Of a stretch of 64,000 bases of DNA, positions 39,601 to 48,320 are shown piece after piece (the first letter of the stretch is position 1; each line of letters begins with the position of its first letter). Origin of the DNA: Streptomyces alboniger (lineage in GTDB: Bacteria; Actinomycetota; Actinomycetes; Streptomycetales; Streptomycetaceae). The stretch lies in NCBI RefSeq assembly GCF_008704395.1, contig NZ_CP023695.1, positions 6,758,001 to 6,822,000 of the forward strand, read 5' to 3'. The notes beneath the pieces are model-generated. The model saw only the letters and a list, made by a program, of their open reading frames with translations. It did not search any database and had not been told where the DNA came from. A program made the position numbers and the translations under genes.

Positions 39601-40512
39601 GTGGGTGGTTCCAATGTGGAGGACTTCGGCGGGGGAGGCCCCGGGGCCGGTGGCGCGGGCGCGGGCGCCTCACGCGGTACGGGGCCCCGCGCGACCGCCT
39701 CCCGCGGCGCCGGCCTCGTCGTACGCGACGTGTCGGTCGGCTACGGCCCCGTGCGCGCCCTGCGCCGTGTCTCGCTCGACGTGCCGGACGGCACCGTCGT
39801 CGCCGTGCTCGGCGGCAACGGCGCGGGCAAGTCGACGCTGCTGCGCGCCGTCTCGCGCACCCTCTCCTTCCAGGGCGGCGCGCTCACCTCGGGTGACATC
39901 CACTTCGAAGGCACCCGCGTCGACGGCCTCGCCCCGGACCGCGTGGTGGCCGCCGGTATATCTCAGGTGCCCGAGGGGAGAAGGGTGTTCGCCCGCATGA
40001 CCGTCGCCGACAATCTCCGCGCCGGGGCGCTCGGCTCCACCGGGACGCGCGCCGCCAAGGCCGACGCACTGCGCCGCGTCCACGAACTCTTCCCGGTGCT
40101 CGCCGAGCGGGGCACCCAGCGCGCCGGACTGCTCTCCGGCGGAGAACAGCAGATGCTCGCGGTGGGCAGGGCGCTCATGGCCTCGCCGCGGCTGCTCCTC
40201 CTCGACGAACCGTCCCTCGGCCTCGCCCCGCTGATGGCCGCGCGCATCGCCGACACCATCCGGGAGATCAACGCCCAGGGCACCTCGGTCCTGCTCGTCG
40301 AGCAGAACGCCGCCCTCGCGCTGCGACTCGCCTCACGGGCGTACGTCCTCGACGTCGGCGAGGTCGCGCTGTCCGGCCCCGCGGACGAGCTGGCCGCGTC
40401 CGACGAGGTACGCCGCCGCTACCTCGGCGTCGTCGACGAGGACGCCGCGGCCGACGCCCCCCGGGGCCTCGGCGCGCTGCCGACGCTGCCGCGCTGGGAG
40501 GCCGGACGGTGA
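39601..40512 (+). CDS. ABC transporter ATPase, LivF-like
   Basis: This 303-aa nucleotide-binding subunit is of the branched-chain amino acid/amide importer class. Motifs are Walker A GGNGAGKST, signature LSGGEQQML, Walker B LLLLDEPSLGLAP and H-loop replaced by LLVEQNA as usual in LivF. A Gly/Ala-rich N-terminal extension of about 35 residues is unusual. The GTG at 39601 is chosen because GGGGG precedes it by 7 nt; a GTG at 39616 is possible. It is the first gene of the five-gene operon and overlaps the next start by GTGA. Confidence 0.88.
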   Translation: MGGSNVEDFGGGGPGAGGAGAGASRGTGPRATASRGAGLVVRDVSVGYGPVRALRRVSLDVPDGTVVAVLGGNGAGKSTLLRAVSRTLSFQGGALTSGDIHFEGTRVDGLAPDRVVAAGISQVPEGRRVFARMTVADNLRAGALGSTGTRAAKADALRRVHELFPVLAERGTQRAGLLSGGEQQMLAVGRALMASPRLLLLDEPSLGLAPLMAARIADTIREINAQGTSVLLVEQNAALALRLASRAYVLDVGEVALSGPADELAASDEVRRRYLGVVDEDAAADAPRGLGALPTLPRWEAGR

Positions 40513-41564
40513 CCGGAGCATCCGTACCGCCCCTGGAGGTACGTGAGTTGACCGTACGGTTCGCCGGGCTCACCGCGCTGGACGCCGTCAGCTTCACGGT
40601 CCGCCCCGGCACCGTGCACGCCGTCATCGGGCCCAACGGGGCGGGCAAGTCCACCTGCTTCAACGTCCTGTCCGGCGTCTACCGCGCCACCAGTGGGAGC
40701 GTCCGCTTCGGAGAGCACGAACTCACCGGCATGCGCCCGCACCGGATCGCCGGCCTCGGCGTCGCCCGCATCTTCCAGAACCTCGCGCTCCCGCCGCGCG
40801 CCACGGTCGCCGACAGCCTGCTGCTCGGCCGCCATCGCCTGACCCGCACCGGCTTCCTGGCCGCCGGCCTGCGGCTTCCCTCGGCGGCGCACGAGGAGCG
40901 GCTGCACCGCGAACGGGTCCGCGAGATCGCCGCGTTCGTAGGCCTGGAACACCAACTCCACTTGCCCGCGGGCTCCTTGCCCTACGGCCAGCAGAAACTC
41001 GCCGAGCTGGCCCGCGCCTTGTGCATGGAGCCGCGCCTGCTGCTCCTCGACGAGCCGGTCGCGGGCATGACGGCCGACGAGCGCCGCCGCACCGCCGCCG
41101 TCATCGCGGGCGTCCGCGACAGCCTCGGCATCTCGATCGTCCTGGTGGAACACGATATGGGGGTGGTGATGCGGCTCGCGGACGCGGTGACCGTACTCGA
41201 CTTCGGCCGCCGCATCGCCGACGGCACCCCCGCGGACGTGCAGAACGACCCCGCGGTCATACGCGCCTACTTGGGCGAGGGCGACCGCACGGGCGAGGGC
41301 GACCCCGGCGGCGAGGCCGAACGCCCCGGGAGCGCAAGCGGGCGCCCGGCCCGCGCGGCCCGCCCGGGCCATGAGACCGACGGTCCCCGGAGCCCCGGCG
41401 GCACCGGCCACCCCAGCGGCACTACGGCCGGCCCCCCGACCGCCGAAGGCGACCACGCCGCCAAGGGCGACGGCCCCGGCAGCGAGGCCGGCGGCACCCG
41501 CGACCCCGGCGGCCCCCGTACCCCCCGCCACCGCCACCCCGGCGAGGGAGATCCCCGCTCATGA
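40509..41564 (+). CDS. ABC transporter ATPase, LivG-like, with long disordered tail
   Basis: This is the second ATPase subunit (351 aa). Walker A is GPNGAGKST, the signature is the divergent YGQQKLAELARAL, Walker B is LLLLDEPVAGM and the H-loop is LVEHDMGVV. The core ends near residue 258 (AVIRAYLGEGD). About 90 residues of Gly/Pro/Arg-rich low-complexity sequence follow, which are absent from typical LivG. The tail is in frame up to an ATGA overlap with the permease gene, so it is probably translated. It pairs with the preceding ATPase. Confidence 0.88.
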   Translation: MTGASVPPLEVRELTVRFAGLTALDAVSFTVRPGTVHAVIGPNGAGKSTCFNVLSGVYRATSGSVRFGEHELTGMRPHRIAGLGVARIFQNLALPPRATVADSLLLGRHRLTRTGFLAAGLRLPSAAHEERLHRERVREIAAFVGLEHQLHLPAGSLPYGQQKLAELARALCMEPRLLLLDEPVAGMTADERRRTAAVIAGVRDSLGISIVLVEHDMGVVMRLADAVTVLDFGRRIADGTPADVQNDPAVIRAYLGEGDRTGEGDPGGEAERPGSASGRPARAARPGHETDGPRSPGGTGHPSGTTAGPPTAEGDHAAKGDGPGSEAGGTRDPGGPRTPRHRHPGEGDPRS

Positions 41565-42460
41565 CCACCATGACCACCTTCACCGAACTCCTCCTCAACG
41601 GGCTCTCCATGGGCTCCGTCTACGCCCTCATCGCCCTCGGCTTCGTCGTCATCTTCCGGGCCACCGAAGTGGTGAACTTCGCCCACGCCTCGCTGCTCCT
41701 CGCCGGCGGATACATCACGGCCTCCCTCCACGACGACCTCGGCTTCTGGCCCGCGCTGCTCGTCGGCGTCGCGGGTGCCGCCGTCGTCGGGGCGGCCGTC
41801 GAGTTCCTCGTCATGCGCCGCTACCGGGGCACCGACCACAGCGTGCTCGCCATCGTCACCATCGGCGTCGACATCCTGCTGACCACCGAGCTGACCCGGC
41901 GCCTCGGCACCGACGTCCTGCCGCTCGGCGACCCCTGGGGCGACGACGTGCTGACCGTCGGCGCGATCTCCCTCGCGCACACCCGTATCGCCGCGTTCGT
42001 CGCCGCGGCCCTGCTCATCACCGCCTTCCTGCTCGCCTTCCGCTACACCTCCTGGGGTGTAGCGATGCGCGCCGCCGCCGAGAGCCCGGAGACCGCCGCG
42101 CTGATGGGCGTACGGCTCGGCCGCGTATCGCTCGGCGCGTGGGCGGTGGCAGGGGCGCTGGCCGCCGTGGCCGCGCTGTTCCTCACCGTCTTCCCGACCC
42201 CGGGCCTGGAGCGCGCCACCTCGCTGGCCGCGCTGAAGGCGTTCCCCGCCGCGATCCTCGGCGGCCTGGACTCCACGACGGGCGCCCTCGTCGGCGGCCT
42301 CGTGGTCGGCGTCACCGAATCCCTCGCCACCGGCTACCAGAGCGAGCTGACCTTCCTCGGACGCGGCCTCGGCGACCTCGCCCCCTACCTCGTCATGACC
42401 GCGATCCTGCTCATCCGCCCCGCCGGGCTCTTCGGCACGAAGGAGCTGGCCCGTGTCTGA
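41561..42460 (+). CDS. ABC transporter permease, LivH-like
   Basis: This 299-aa membrane subunit has about eight hydrophobic segments. It opens with LLLNGLSMGSVYALIALGFV, the LivH hallmark, and contains the cytoplasmic loop AMRAAAESPETAALMGVRL that contacts the ATPases. The ATG overlaps the upstream stop by four bases and the stop overlaps the next start by eight, so subunit production is coupled. Substrate class: branched-chain amino acids, urea or short amides. Confidence 0.9.
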   Translation: MTTMTTFTELLLNGLSMGSVYALIALGFVVIFRATEVVNFAHASLLLAGGYITASLHDDLGFWPALLVGVAGAAVVGAAVEFLVMRRYRGTDHSVLAIVTIGVDILLTTELTRRLGTDVLPLGDPWGDDVLTVGAISLAHTRIAAFVAAALLITAFLLAFRYTSWGVAMRAAAESPETAALMGVRLGRVSLGAWAVAGALAAVAALFLTVFPTPGLERATSLAALKAFPAAILGGLDSTTGALVGGLVVGVTESLATGYQSELTFLGRGLGDLAPYLVMTAILLIRPAGLFGTKELARV

Positions 42461-43541
42461 CATCCGCCGCACCTGCGTCTGGACGGCCGCGGCCGTAGTG
42501 CTGCTCGCCCTGCCCTTCTACCTGGACCGCTTCTGGCTCCAGGCGGGCCTCTTCGCGATGGCCGCCGCGATCGGCGCGATCGGCATCAACCTCCTCACCG
42601 GCGCCACCGGCCAGCTCTCCATGGGGCACGCCTTCTTCCTCGCCGTCGGCGCGTACGGCTACTGCGTCCTCGCCGGGGACGGCGGCGACGGCCTCACCGG
42701 GCTCGGCCTGCCGACCTGGCTCGCCGCCACCCTCGCCGTCGCGCTCGCCGGGCTCGCGGGCGGGCTCTTCAGCCCCATCGCGGGCCGGCTGCGCGGCGCC
42801 TACCTCGGCATCGCGACCCTCGCGCTGATCTTCATCGGACAGCACGTGCTGTTCAACGCCCACGACCTGACCGGCGGCTCGAACGGGCGGGACGTCCCGC
42901 CGCTGAACCTCTTCGGCCTCGCCTTCGACGAGAGCGAGACCGTCGTCGCCGCCGTGCCGTTCGGCTCCGCGGAGAAGCTCTGGTACGCCGGTCTGGCGCT
43001 GCTCCTCGCCTGCGGGCTCTTCGCCCGCGGTGTGCTGCGGGGGCGCCCGGGGCGCGCCATGAACGCCATCCGCGACCACCGCGTCGCCGCGGGCGTCATC
43101 GGCGTGCCGGTGGCCCGCTACCGCGCCGGGGTCTTCGTCCTGTCGTCGATGTACGCGGGCCTCGCCGGGGTGCTGCTCGCCCTGGTCTTCCAGCGGACCG
43201 TGCCCGACTACTTCGGCGTGACGCTCTCCCTGGAGTACCTCGCGATGATCGTGATCGGCGGCCTCGGCTCGGTCTCCGGGGCGATCGCGGGCGCGGCCCT
43301 CGTCTCCCTGCTGCCGCAACTCCTGACGCGGTACAGCGACGCGCTGCCCCTCGTCTCGGCGCCGGGCACGGGCGGGATCTCGCCGGGCGAGGCGTCCCGG
43401 TACCTGTACGGCGCCGCCGTCGTGGCGGTGGTGCTCTTCCTGCCCGGTGGCCTGGCGCGGCTCGCCGCACGTCACCGCAAGGCCACCCAGGCCACTCCAA
43501 CCACTCCAGGCACCGCAGGCACTTCAGGGGAGACAGCATGA
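42453..43541 (+). CDS. ABC transporter permease, LivM-like
   Basis: This is a 362-aa integral membrane subunit with about nine helices. The LivM family core includes LLTGATGQLSMGHAFFLAVG and the ATPase-contact loop GRAMNAIRDHRVAAGVIGVP. The GTG at 42453 overlaps the LivH-like gene. The C-terminal 25 residues are Thr/Pro-rich. It pairs with the LivH-like permease as the channel. Confidence 0.9.
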   Translation: MSDIRRTCVWTAAAVVLLALPFYLDRFWLQAGLFAMAAAIGAIGINLLTGATGQLSMGHAFFLAVGAYGYCVLAGDGGDGLTGLGLPTWLAATLAVALAGLAGGLFSPIAGRLRGAYLGIATLALIFIGQHVLFNAHDLTGGSNGRDVPPLNLFGLAFDESETVVAAVPFGSAEKLWYAGLALLLACGLFARGVLRGRPGRAMNAIRDHRVAAGVIGVPVARYRAGVFVLSSMYAGLAGVLLALVFQRTVPDYFGVTLSLEYLAMIVIGGLGSVSGAIAGAALVSLLPQLLTRYSDALPLVSAPGTGGISPGEASRYLYGAAVVAVVLFLPGGLARLAARHRKATQATPTTPGTAGTSGETA

Positions 43542-44812
43542 ACGCACTGACCAGGGCCACGGCGGCCACCACCGCGCTCGCCGCCCTCCTCGCGCTCACG
43601 GCGTGCAGCTCGAAGGCGAAGGACGGGGACGACGGGGACAGAGCCGCGGGAGGGGTGAAGACCGGCGAGGGCATCTCGGGCAAAACAATCAATCTCGGCG
43701 TACTCACCGACATGACCGGCGTCTACGCCACCCTCGGCAAGAGCGTCACCCAGGCCCAGCAGCTCTACGTCGACCAGACCAACAAGGACGGCGGAATCTG
43801 CGGCCACAAGCTGAAGCTCACCGTCCGCGACCACGGCTACGACCCGCAGAAGGCCGTCGCCGCCTACACCGAGCTGGAGCCGAAGGTACTCGGCTTCGCC
43901 CAGTTCATCGGCTCGCCGTTCGTGGCCGCCGTCAAGCAGCGCGTCGACGCCGACAAGGGCCTGGTCCTGCCGCAGGCCTGGTCGGCGAACCTCCTGGGCA
44001 GCCCGTACGTGCGGGTCATCGGATCCACGTACGACCTGGAGACGATCAACGCGATCGACTTCCTGATGAAGGAGAAGGGCCTGAGGAAGGGCGACAAGCT
44101 CGGTCACGTCTACTTCGAGGGGGACTACGGCGAGAGCGCCCTGAAGGGCTCCCTACACATGGCGGAGAAGGCGGGCCTGACTGTCGTCGAGCAGAAGATC
44201 AAGCCGACGGACAACGACATGACCGCGCAGGTCTCCGCCCTGAAGAAGGCGGGCGTCAAGGGCATCGTGATCAGCGCGGGACCGCGCCAGGCGGCCTCCC
44301 TGGTCGGCGTCGCCGCGGCGGGCCGCTTCGACGTGCCGGTCATCGGCAACAACTCGGCGTTCGCCCCCCAGCTCCTCGCCACGCAGTCCGGCCCCGCCCT
44401 CCAGAAGAACTACTACGTCGCCTCACCCACGCTGCCCATCGGCGCTGACACGACGGCGGCGAAGAAGCTGGTCGCCGACTACAGGAAGGCCCACCCCGAG
44501 GACGCCCTCGACAACGGCGTGGTGGCGGGCTGGACGACGGCCTCCGTCTTCGGCGAGGCGTTGAAGAAGGCCTGCGAGGCCAAGGACCTCACGCGCGACG
44601 GCGTCGGCGAGGCACTGCTGACCCTCGACGACTTCGACTCGGGCTTCGGCGTCCCCCAGAACTTCACCGACCCGAAGGCACCCTCGTCCAAGGAGAGCGT
44701 GATCCTCCAGCCGGACAAGAAGGCGACGGGAGGCATGAAGGTGGTCCGCGAGCCGGAAGCGGCGAAGGCGGCGCAGGGGTACAGCGCCGATCAGAGCCCG
44801 TCCGGCGATTGA
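43538..44812 (+). CDS. ABC transporter substrate-binding lipoprotein, LivK-like
   Basis: This is a 424-aa periplasmic-binding-type I protein, lipid-anchored: the signal peptide ends with the lipobox LTAC (Cys23). The mature part opens INLGVLTDMTGVYATLGK, typical of amide/urea and branched-chain amino acid binders. The ATG overlaps the permease stop (ATGA). The final residues SPSGD and the TGA stop come from a dispersed GTCCGGCGATTGAGGAC repeat, which suggests that the repeat trimmed or replaced the original end. A very strong terminator follows. Ligand is unknown; PucR linkage favours a nitrogenous compound. Confidence 0.88.
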   Translation: MNALTRATAATTALAALLALTACSSKAKDGDDGDRAAGGVKTGEGISGKTINLGVLTDMTGVYATLGKSVTQAQQLYVDQTNKDGGICGHKLKLTVRDHGYDPQKAVAAYTELEPKVLGFAQFIGSPFVAAVKQRVDADKGLVLPQAWSANLLGSPYVRVIGSTYDLETINAIDFLMKEKGLRKGDKLGHVYFEGDYGESALKGSLHMAEKAGLTVVEQKIKPTDNDMTAQVSALKKAGVKGIVISAGPRQAASLVGVAAAGRFDVPVIGNNSAFAPQLLATQSGPALQKNYYVASPTLPIGADTTAAKKLVADYRKAHPEDALDNGVVAGWTTASVFGEALKKACEAKDLTRDGVGEALLTLDDFDSGFGVPQNFTDPKAPSSKESVILQPDKKATGGMKVVREPEAAKAAQGYSADQSPSGD

Positions 44813-44819
44813 GGACGAG
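44796..44819 (+). repeat. Dispersed GTCCGGCGATTGAGGAC repeat supplying a stop codon
   Basis: CCCGTCCGGCGATTGAGGAC followed by GAG is a sequence that I recall as very abundant downstream of Streptomyces genes. Here its TGA is the stop codon of the LivK-like gene. A related, degenerate copy (GCCGGTTGAGGAC) is at about 14898-14910. Confidence 0.55.
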
Positions 44820-44847
44820 CCCGGAGGGCGACAAGAGGGCAAGCAAA

Positions 44848-44877
44848 GGGGGCCCGGACCATCAGGTCCGGGCCCCC
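44848..44877. terminator. Strong bidirectional terminator
   Basis: GGGGGCCCGGACC pairs perfectly with GGTCCGGGCCCCC around the loop ATCA. It is a 13-bp stem between the convergent LivK-like and pssA genes. Confidence 0.85.
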
Positions 44878-44895
44878 AGAGCGACGTACGAAAAA

Positions 44896-45759
44896 CTACG
44901 GCAACTGCGCGGCCCGCGCCTCACGCCGGTTGTCGCGGAAGTTGTTCACCCTCCGAGCGGTAGCGAAGAGGGGGATCACCGCTCCGAGGACGAGCTGGAG
45001 CGCACAGCCGGTCTGGAGGAGCAGCTGCCCGCCCGGCGCGTCGAACGCCCAGGCCGCGAGCAGCCCCATGGCCGCGACGATCCACGCCAGCATGGCCACC
45101 GCGAGCGGTCCCCGCGGCTTCGGGTACTCGACGCGGCTGACCATGAGCCAGGCCGTGCCGATGATCGCGAGGAGCGTCGCCACGAAGGGCAGCTCCAGGA
45201 GCACGATCGAGACGACCGTCAGCGCCCCGAAGGGCGACGGCATGCCCTGGAAGGTGCCGTCCTTCACGGTCACGCACGAGAACCGCGCAAGCCGCAGCAC
45301 CACCGCCAGGAGCACCACGATCGCGCCCACCGCCGCCACGCGCTGGTGCGCGTCGTCGGCGACCATGCCGTAGACGAGCACGAAGTACGCGGGGGCCAGA
45401 CCGAAGCTGATCAGGTCCGAGAGGTTGTCCAGCTCGGCGCCCATCGGCGAGGACCGCAGCTTGCGCGCCACGAGCCCGTCGAAGAGGTCGAAGACGGCCG
45501 CGCAGAGCATGAGGATGACGGCGGTCGCGGCGGAGTGCCGCGCCATGCCGCTTTCGTTGCTGCCCTGGAGGTGCGGGATGAGGATGCCCGTGGTGGTGAA
45601 GTACACCGCCATGAACCCGCACGTGGCGTTACCCAGTGTGAGCGTGTCCGCTATCGACAGTCGCAGCGACAGCGGCATCTCGTCGCCGTCGTGGGACGCG
45701 TCCTCCTGCACCGCTTCCGGCGCCCAGCCGGCCTGTGTCTCAGGATCAACCACGGTCAA
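44896..45759 (-). CDS. pssA: CDP-diacylglycerol--serine O-phosphatidyltransferase
   Basis: This membrane enzyme makes phosphatidylserine from CDP-diacylglycerol and serine (287 aa). The CDP-alcohol phosphotransferase motif is complete: FDGLVARKLRSSPMGAELD then NLSD. About seven hydrophobic helices follow a charged N-terminal 30 residues. The start is a TTG with GGGGTGA upstream and lies 14 bp inside the end of psd, so the two genes are coupled. Together they supply phosphatidylethanolamine. Confidence 0.9.
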   Translation of the reverse strand: MTVVDPETQAGWAPEAVQEDASHDGDEMPLSLRLSIADTLTLGNATCGFMAVYFTTTGILIPHLQGSNESGMARHSAATAVILMLCAAVFDLFDGLVARKLRSSPMGAELDNLSDLISFGLAPAYFVLVYGMVADDAHQRVAAVGAIVVLLAVVLRLARFSCVTVKDGTFQGMPSPFGALTVVSIVLLELPFVATLLAIIGTAWLMVSRVEYPKPRGPLAVAMLAWIVAAMGLLAAWAFDAPGGQLLLQTGCALQLVLGAVIPLFATARRVNNFRDNRREARAAQLP

Positions 45760-46402
45760 TGCGAGTCACCCCAGCCACGGTCTTCTGACCGACCTCGACG
45801 TCCACCTCGACACCCTCGGGGAGGTAGATGTCGACGCGCGAGCCGAAGCGGATCAGGCCGATCCGCTCGCCCTGCTCCACCTTCGTGCCCTGCGGCACGT
45901 ACGGCACGATGCGCCGTGCGACCGCGCCCGCGATCTGGATCATCTCGATGTCGCCGAGCTCGGTGTCGAAGTGCCAGACAACGCGTTCGTTGTTCTCGCT
46001 CTCCTTGTTGAACGCCGGGACGAACCCGCCGGGGATGTGTTCCACGGACGTCACCGTGCCCGCGAGGGGCGCGCGGTTGACGTGGACGTTCAGCGGGCTC
46101 ATGAAGATGGCGACGCGGGTACGCCCGTCCTTCCACGGCATGATGCTCTGCACCACGCCGTCGGCGGGGGAGATGACCCGGCCCTGAGCGATCTCACGCT
46201 CGGGGTCGCGGAAGAACCACAGCATTCCCGCCGCCAGAGCGGTGGCGGGGACGGCGACGGCCGCGGCGCCCTTGGAGCGGCGCGCACGGGCGAGGCTGAG
46301 TGCCGCGGTGGCGACGGTCGGCAGGAGCCACGGCGATGCTCCGCGAGCAAGGCGTCCCTGAAGAATGCCGTCGCGTGGTGCAGAGGTTTGGCTGTGGGGC
46401 AT
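45746..46402 (-). CDS. psd: Phosphatidylserine decarboxylase
   Basis: This pyruvoyl enzyme converts phosphatidylserine to phosphatidylethanolamine (218 aa). It is the short (Psd-A, archaeal-type) form: hydrophobic N-terminal segments around LLPTVATAALSLARA and a core with ISPADGVVQSI and MSPLNVHVNRAP. The autoprocessing serine lies in IRFGSRVDIYLP near the C-terminus. The ATG has AAGG 6 nt upstream. It is the first gene of a two-gene operon with pssA and follows the ethylmalonyl-CoA operon, separated by a hairpin. Confidence 0.92.
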   Translation of the reverse strand: MPHSQTSAPRDGILQGRLARGASPWLLPTVATAALSLARARRSKGAAAVAVPATALAAGMLWFFRDPEREIAQGRVISPADGVVQSIMPWKDGRTRVAIFMSPLNVHVNRAPLAGTVTSVEHIPGGFVPAFNKESENNERVVWHFDTELGDIEMIQIAGAVARRIVPYVPQGTKVEQGERIGLIRFGSRVDIYLPEGVEVDVEVGQKTVAGVTRIDRG

Positions 46403-46530
46403 GGATGACCTTCGTAGCGGATGATGCCGCGCGGTGATACGGGGGACGGCGGCTTTCTCCGGATGTTATCGGTTGCGAGCCACAACTGGGCAAGCGAGGA
46501 AGCCGAGTCGACGGCCGAAGAGTGTTGACA

Positions 46531-46561
46531 GGGTGTGATCTTCTTCGCGAAGAAAACACCC
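46531..46561. terminator. Hairpin closing the ethylmalonyl-CoA operon
   Basis: The perfect 14-bp palindrome TTCTTCGCGAAGAA (46541-46554) is enclosed by GGGTGT (46531-46536) and ACACCC (46556-46561). It begins 12 bp after the mcd stop in the leftward direction. The AT content is unusual for the region. It could be a terminator or an operator for psd. Confidence 0.5.
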
Positions 46562-46573
46562 CAAACCGGGCAT

Positions 46574-47779
46574 CTAGCCCTGGAATCGATACTCTTCGAG
46601 CAGTCGGCGACCAATGATCATTTTCTGGATCTCGGCGGTACCTTCACCGATCAGCAGCATCGGCGCCTCCCTGTAGAGGCGCTCGATCTCGTACTCCTTC
46701 GAGAAGCCGTAACCGCCGTGAATCCTGAACGCGTCCTCGACGACTTCCTTGCAGTACTCGGAGGCGAGGTACTTCGCCATCCCAGCTTCGAGGTCGTTTC
46801 GCTCCCCGGAGTCCTTTTTGCGTGCTGCGTTGACCATCATCGCATGAGCGGCCTCGACCTTGGTAGCCATCTCGGCCAGCTTGAACTGAATCGCCTGGTG
46901 TTGGGCGATCGGCTTCCCGAAAGTGTGGCGTTGCTGGGCATAGGAGACACCGAGCTCAAATGCACGCTGCGCGACACCGCAACCACGTGCCGCGACATTC
47001 ACGCGGCCGACCTCGACACCGTCCATCATTTGGTAAAAACCCCGGCCGGTGACCCCGCCGAGCACACGATTGGCCGGAATTCGCAGGTCGTCCATGATCA
47101 GCTCAGTGGTGTCGACCCCCTTGTAGCCCATCTTGTCGATCTTGCCGGGGATGGTGAGGCCGGGGCGGACCTCGCCGAAGCCCGGCTCCTTCTCCACGAG
47201 GAACGTCGTCATCGACTTGTGCGGGGCGGTGCCCTCGGGGTGTCCTTCGTCACTCCGGCACAGAACGGCCACCAAAGTGGACGTACCGCCGTTCGTCAGC
47301 CACATCTTCTGGCCGTTCAGGACGTACTCGTCGCCGTCCCGCACACCCTTCGACGTGATCGCCGACACATCGGAGCCGAGGCCCGGCTCCGACATGGAGA
47401 ACGCGCCGCGCACCTCGCCGGCCGCCATCCGCGGCAGGAAGGTCTCCTTCTGCTCCTGCGTGCCGTGCTGCTTGAGCATGTAGGCGACGATGAAGTGGGT
47501 GTTGATGATGCCGGATACCGACATCCAGCCACGCGCTATCTCCTCGACGCACAGGGCGTACGTGAGCAGCGACTCGCCCAGACCGCCGTACTCCTCCGGG
47601 ATCATCAGGCCGAACAGGCCCAACTCCTTGAGACCGTCGACGATCTCCTGCGGGTACTCGTCCCGGTGCTCCAGCGCGGTCGCGACAGGGATGATCTCCT
47701 TGTCGACGAAGTCCCGGACGGTGGACAGGATCTCCTGTTGGACGTCGGTGAGACCTGCGGTCTGCGCGAGTCGGCTCAT
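46574..47779 (-). CDS. mcd: Acyl-CoA dehydrogenase, probably methylsuccinyl-CoA dehydrogenase
   Basis: This 401-aa FAD enzyme is predicted to oxidise (2S)-methylsuccinyl-CoA to mesaconyl-CoA. Acyl-CoA dehydrogenase signatures are AFSMSEPGLGSDVSAI and the C-terminal IHGGYGFSKEYEIERLYREA followed by IGEGTAEIQ, with the likely catalytic base Glu in GEGT. It is last in the ccr-ecm-mcl-mch-mcd operon, which supports the assignment. It lacks the long N-terminal domain that I recall in proteobacterial Mcd. It starts 2 bp after the hydratase stop. Confidence 0.85.
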   Translation of the reverse strand: MSRLAQTAGLTDVQQEILSTVRDFVDKEIIPVATALEHRDEYPQEIVDGLKELGLFGLMIPEEYGGLGESLLTYALCVEEIARGWMSVSGIINTHFIVAYMLKQHGTQEQKETFLPRMAAGEVRGAFSMSEPGLGSDVSAITSKGVRDGDEYVLNGQKMWLTNGGTSTLVAVLCRSDEGHPEGTAPHKSMTTFLVEKEPGFGEVRPGLTIPGKIDKMGYKGVDTTELIMDDLRIPANRVLGGVTGRGFYQMMDGVEVGRVNVAARGCGVAQRAFELGVSYAQQRHTFGKPIAQHQAIQFKLAEMATKVEAAHAMMVNAARKKDSGERNDLEAGMAKYLASEYCKEVVEDAFRIHGGYGFSKEYEIERLYREAPMLLIGEGTAEIQKMIIGRRLLEEYRFQG

Positions 47780-47781
47780 GG

Positions 47782-48315
47782 CTACTTCTCCGTGCTCTCG
47801 GCGCTCTTGGAAGGGGTGTTCAGCTCCGGGCGGCCGGGCTGCTCGCCGCCGCGCTCCTTGATGTACGTCTCGGTGGGCACCATCACCTTGCGGCGGAACA
47901 CGCAGACCAGGGTGCCGTCCTGCTTGTAGCCCTTGGTCTCCACGTAGACGATCCCGCGGTCGGACTTGGACTTCGACGGGGTCTTGTCGAGGACCGTCGT
48001 CTCGCCGTAGACCGTGTCGCCGTGGAAGGTCGGCGCCACGTGCTTGAGCGACTCGACCTCCAGATTGGCGATGGCCTTCCCGGAGACGTCCGGCACGGAC
48101 ATGCCGAGCAGCAGCGAGTAGATGTAGTTGCCCACGACGACGTTCTTCCCGAAGTCCGTCGTCCTCTCCGCATAGTTGCTGTCCATGTGGAGGGGGTGGT
48201 GGTTCATGGTGAGCAGGCAGAAGAGGTGGTCGTCGTACTCGGTGACCGTCTTCCCGGGCCAGTGCTTGTACACGGCGCCGACTTCGAACTCTTCGTAGGT
48301 GCGGCCGAACTGCAT
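47782..48315 (-). CDS. mch: MaoC-family hydratase, probably mesaconyl-CoA hydratase
   Basis: This 177-aa hot-dog-fold hydratase is predicted to add water to mesaconyl-C1-CoA, giving beta-methylmalyl-CoA. MaoC features include MQFGRTYEEFEVGAVYKHWP, HPLHMDSNYA (catalytic Asp/His region) and PTFHGDTVYGETTVLD. It is shorter than proteobacterial Mch, which has two fused repeats. The ATG at 48315 comes 5 bp after the lyase stop; GGAGG lies 10 nt upstream. The C-terminal 20 residues are Pro/Ser/Glu-rich. Confidence 0.85.
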   Translation of the reverse strand: MQFGRTYEEFEVGAVYKHWPGKTVTEYDDHLFCLLTMNHHPLHMDSNYAERTTDFGKNVVVGNYIYSLLLGMSVPDVSGKAIANLEVESLKHVAPTFHGDTVYGETTVLDKTPSKSKSDRGIVYVETKGYKQDGTLVCVFRRKVMVPTETYIKERGGEQPGRPELNTPSKSAESTEK

Positions 48316-48320
48316 GTGTC

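Noticed and set aside
46525..46530. TTGACA as a -35 box for a rightward promoter
   Set aside because: No -10 element follows at 16-19 bp and no rightward gene lies downstream; it is probably chance within the hairpin region.
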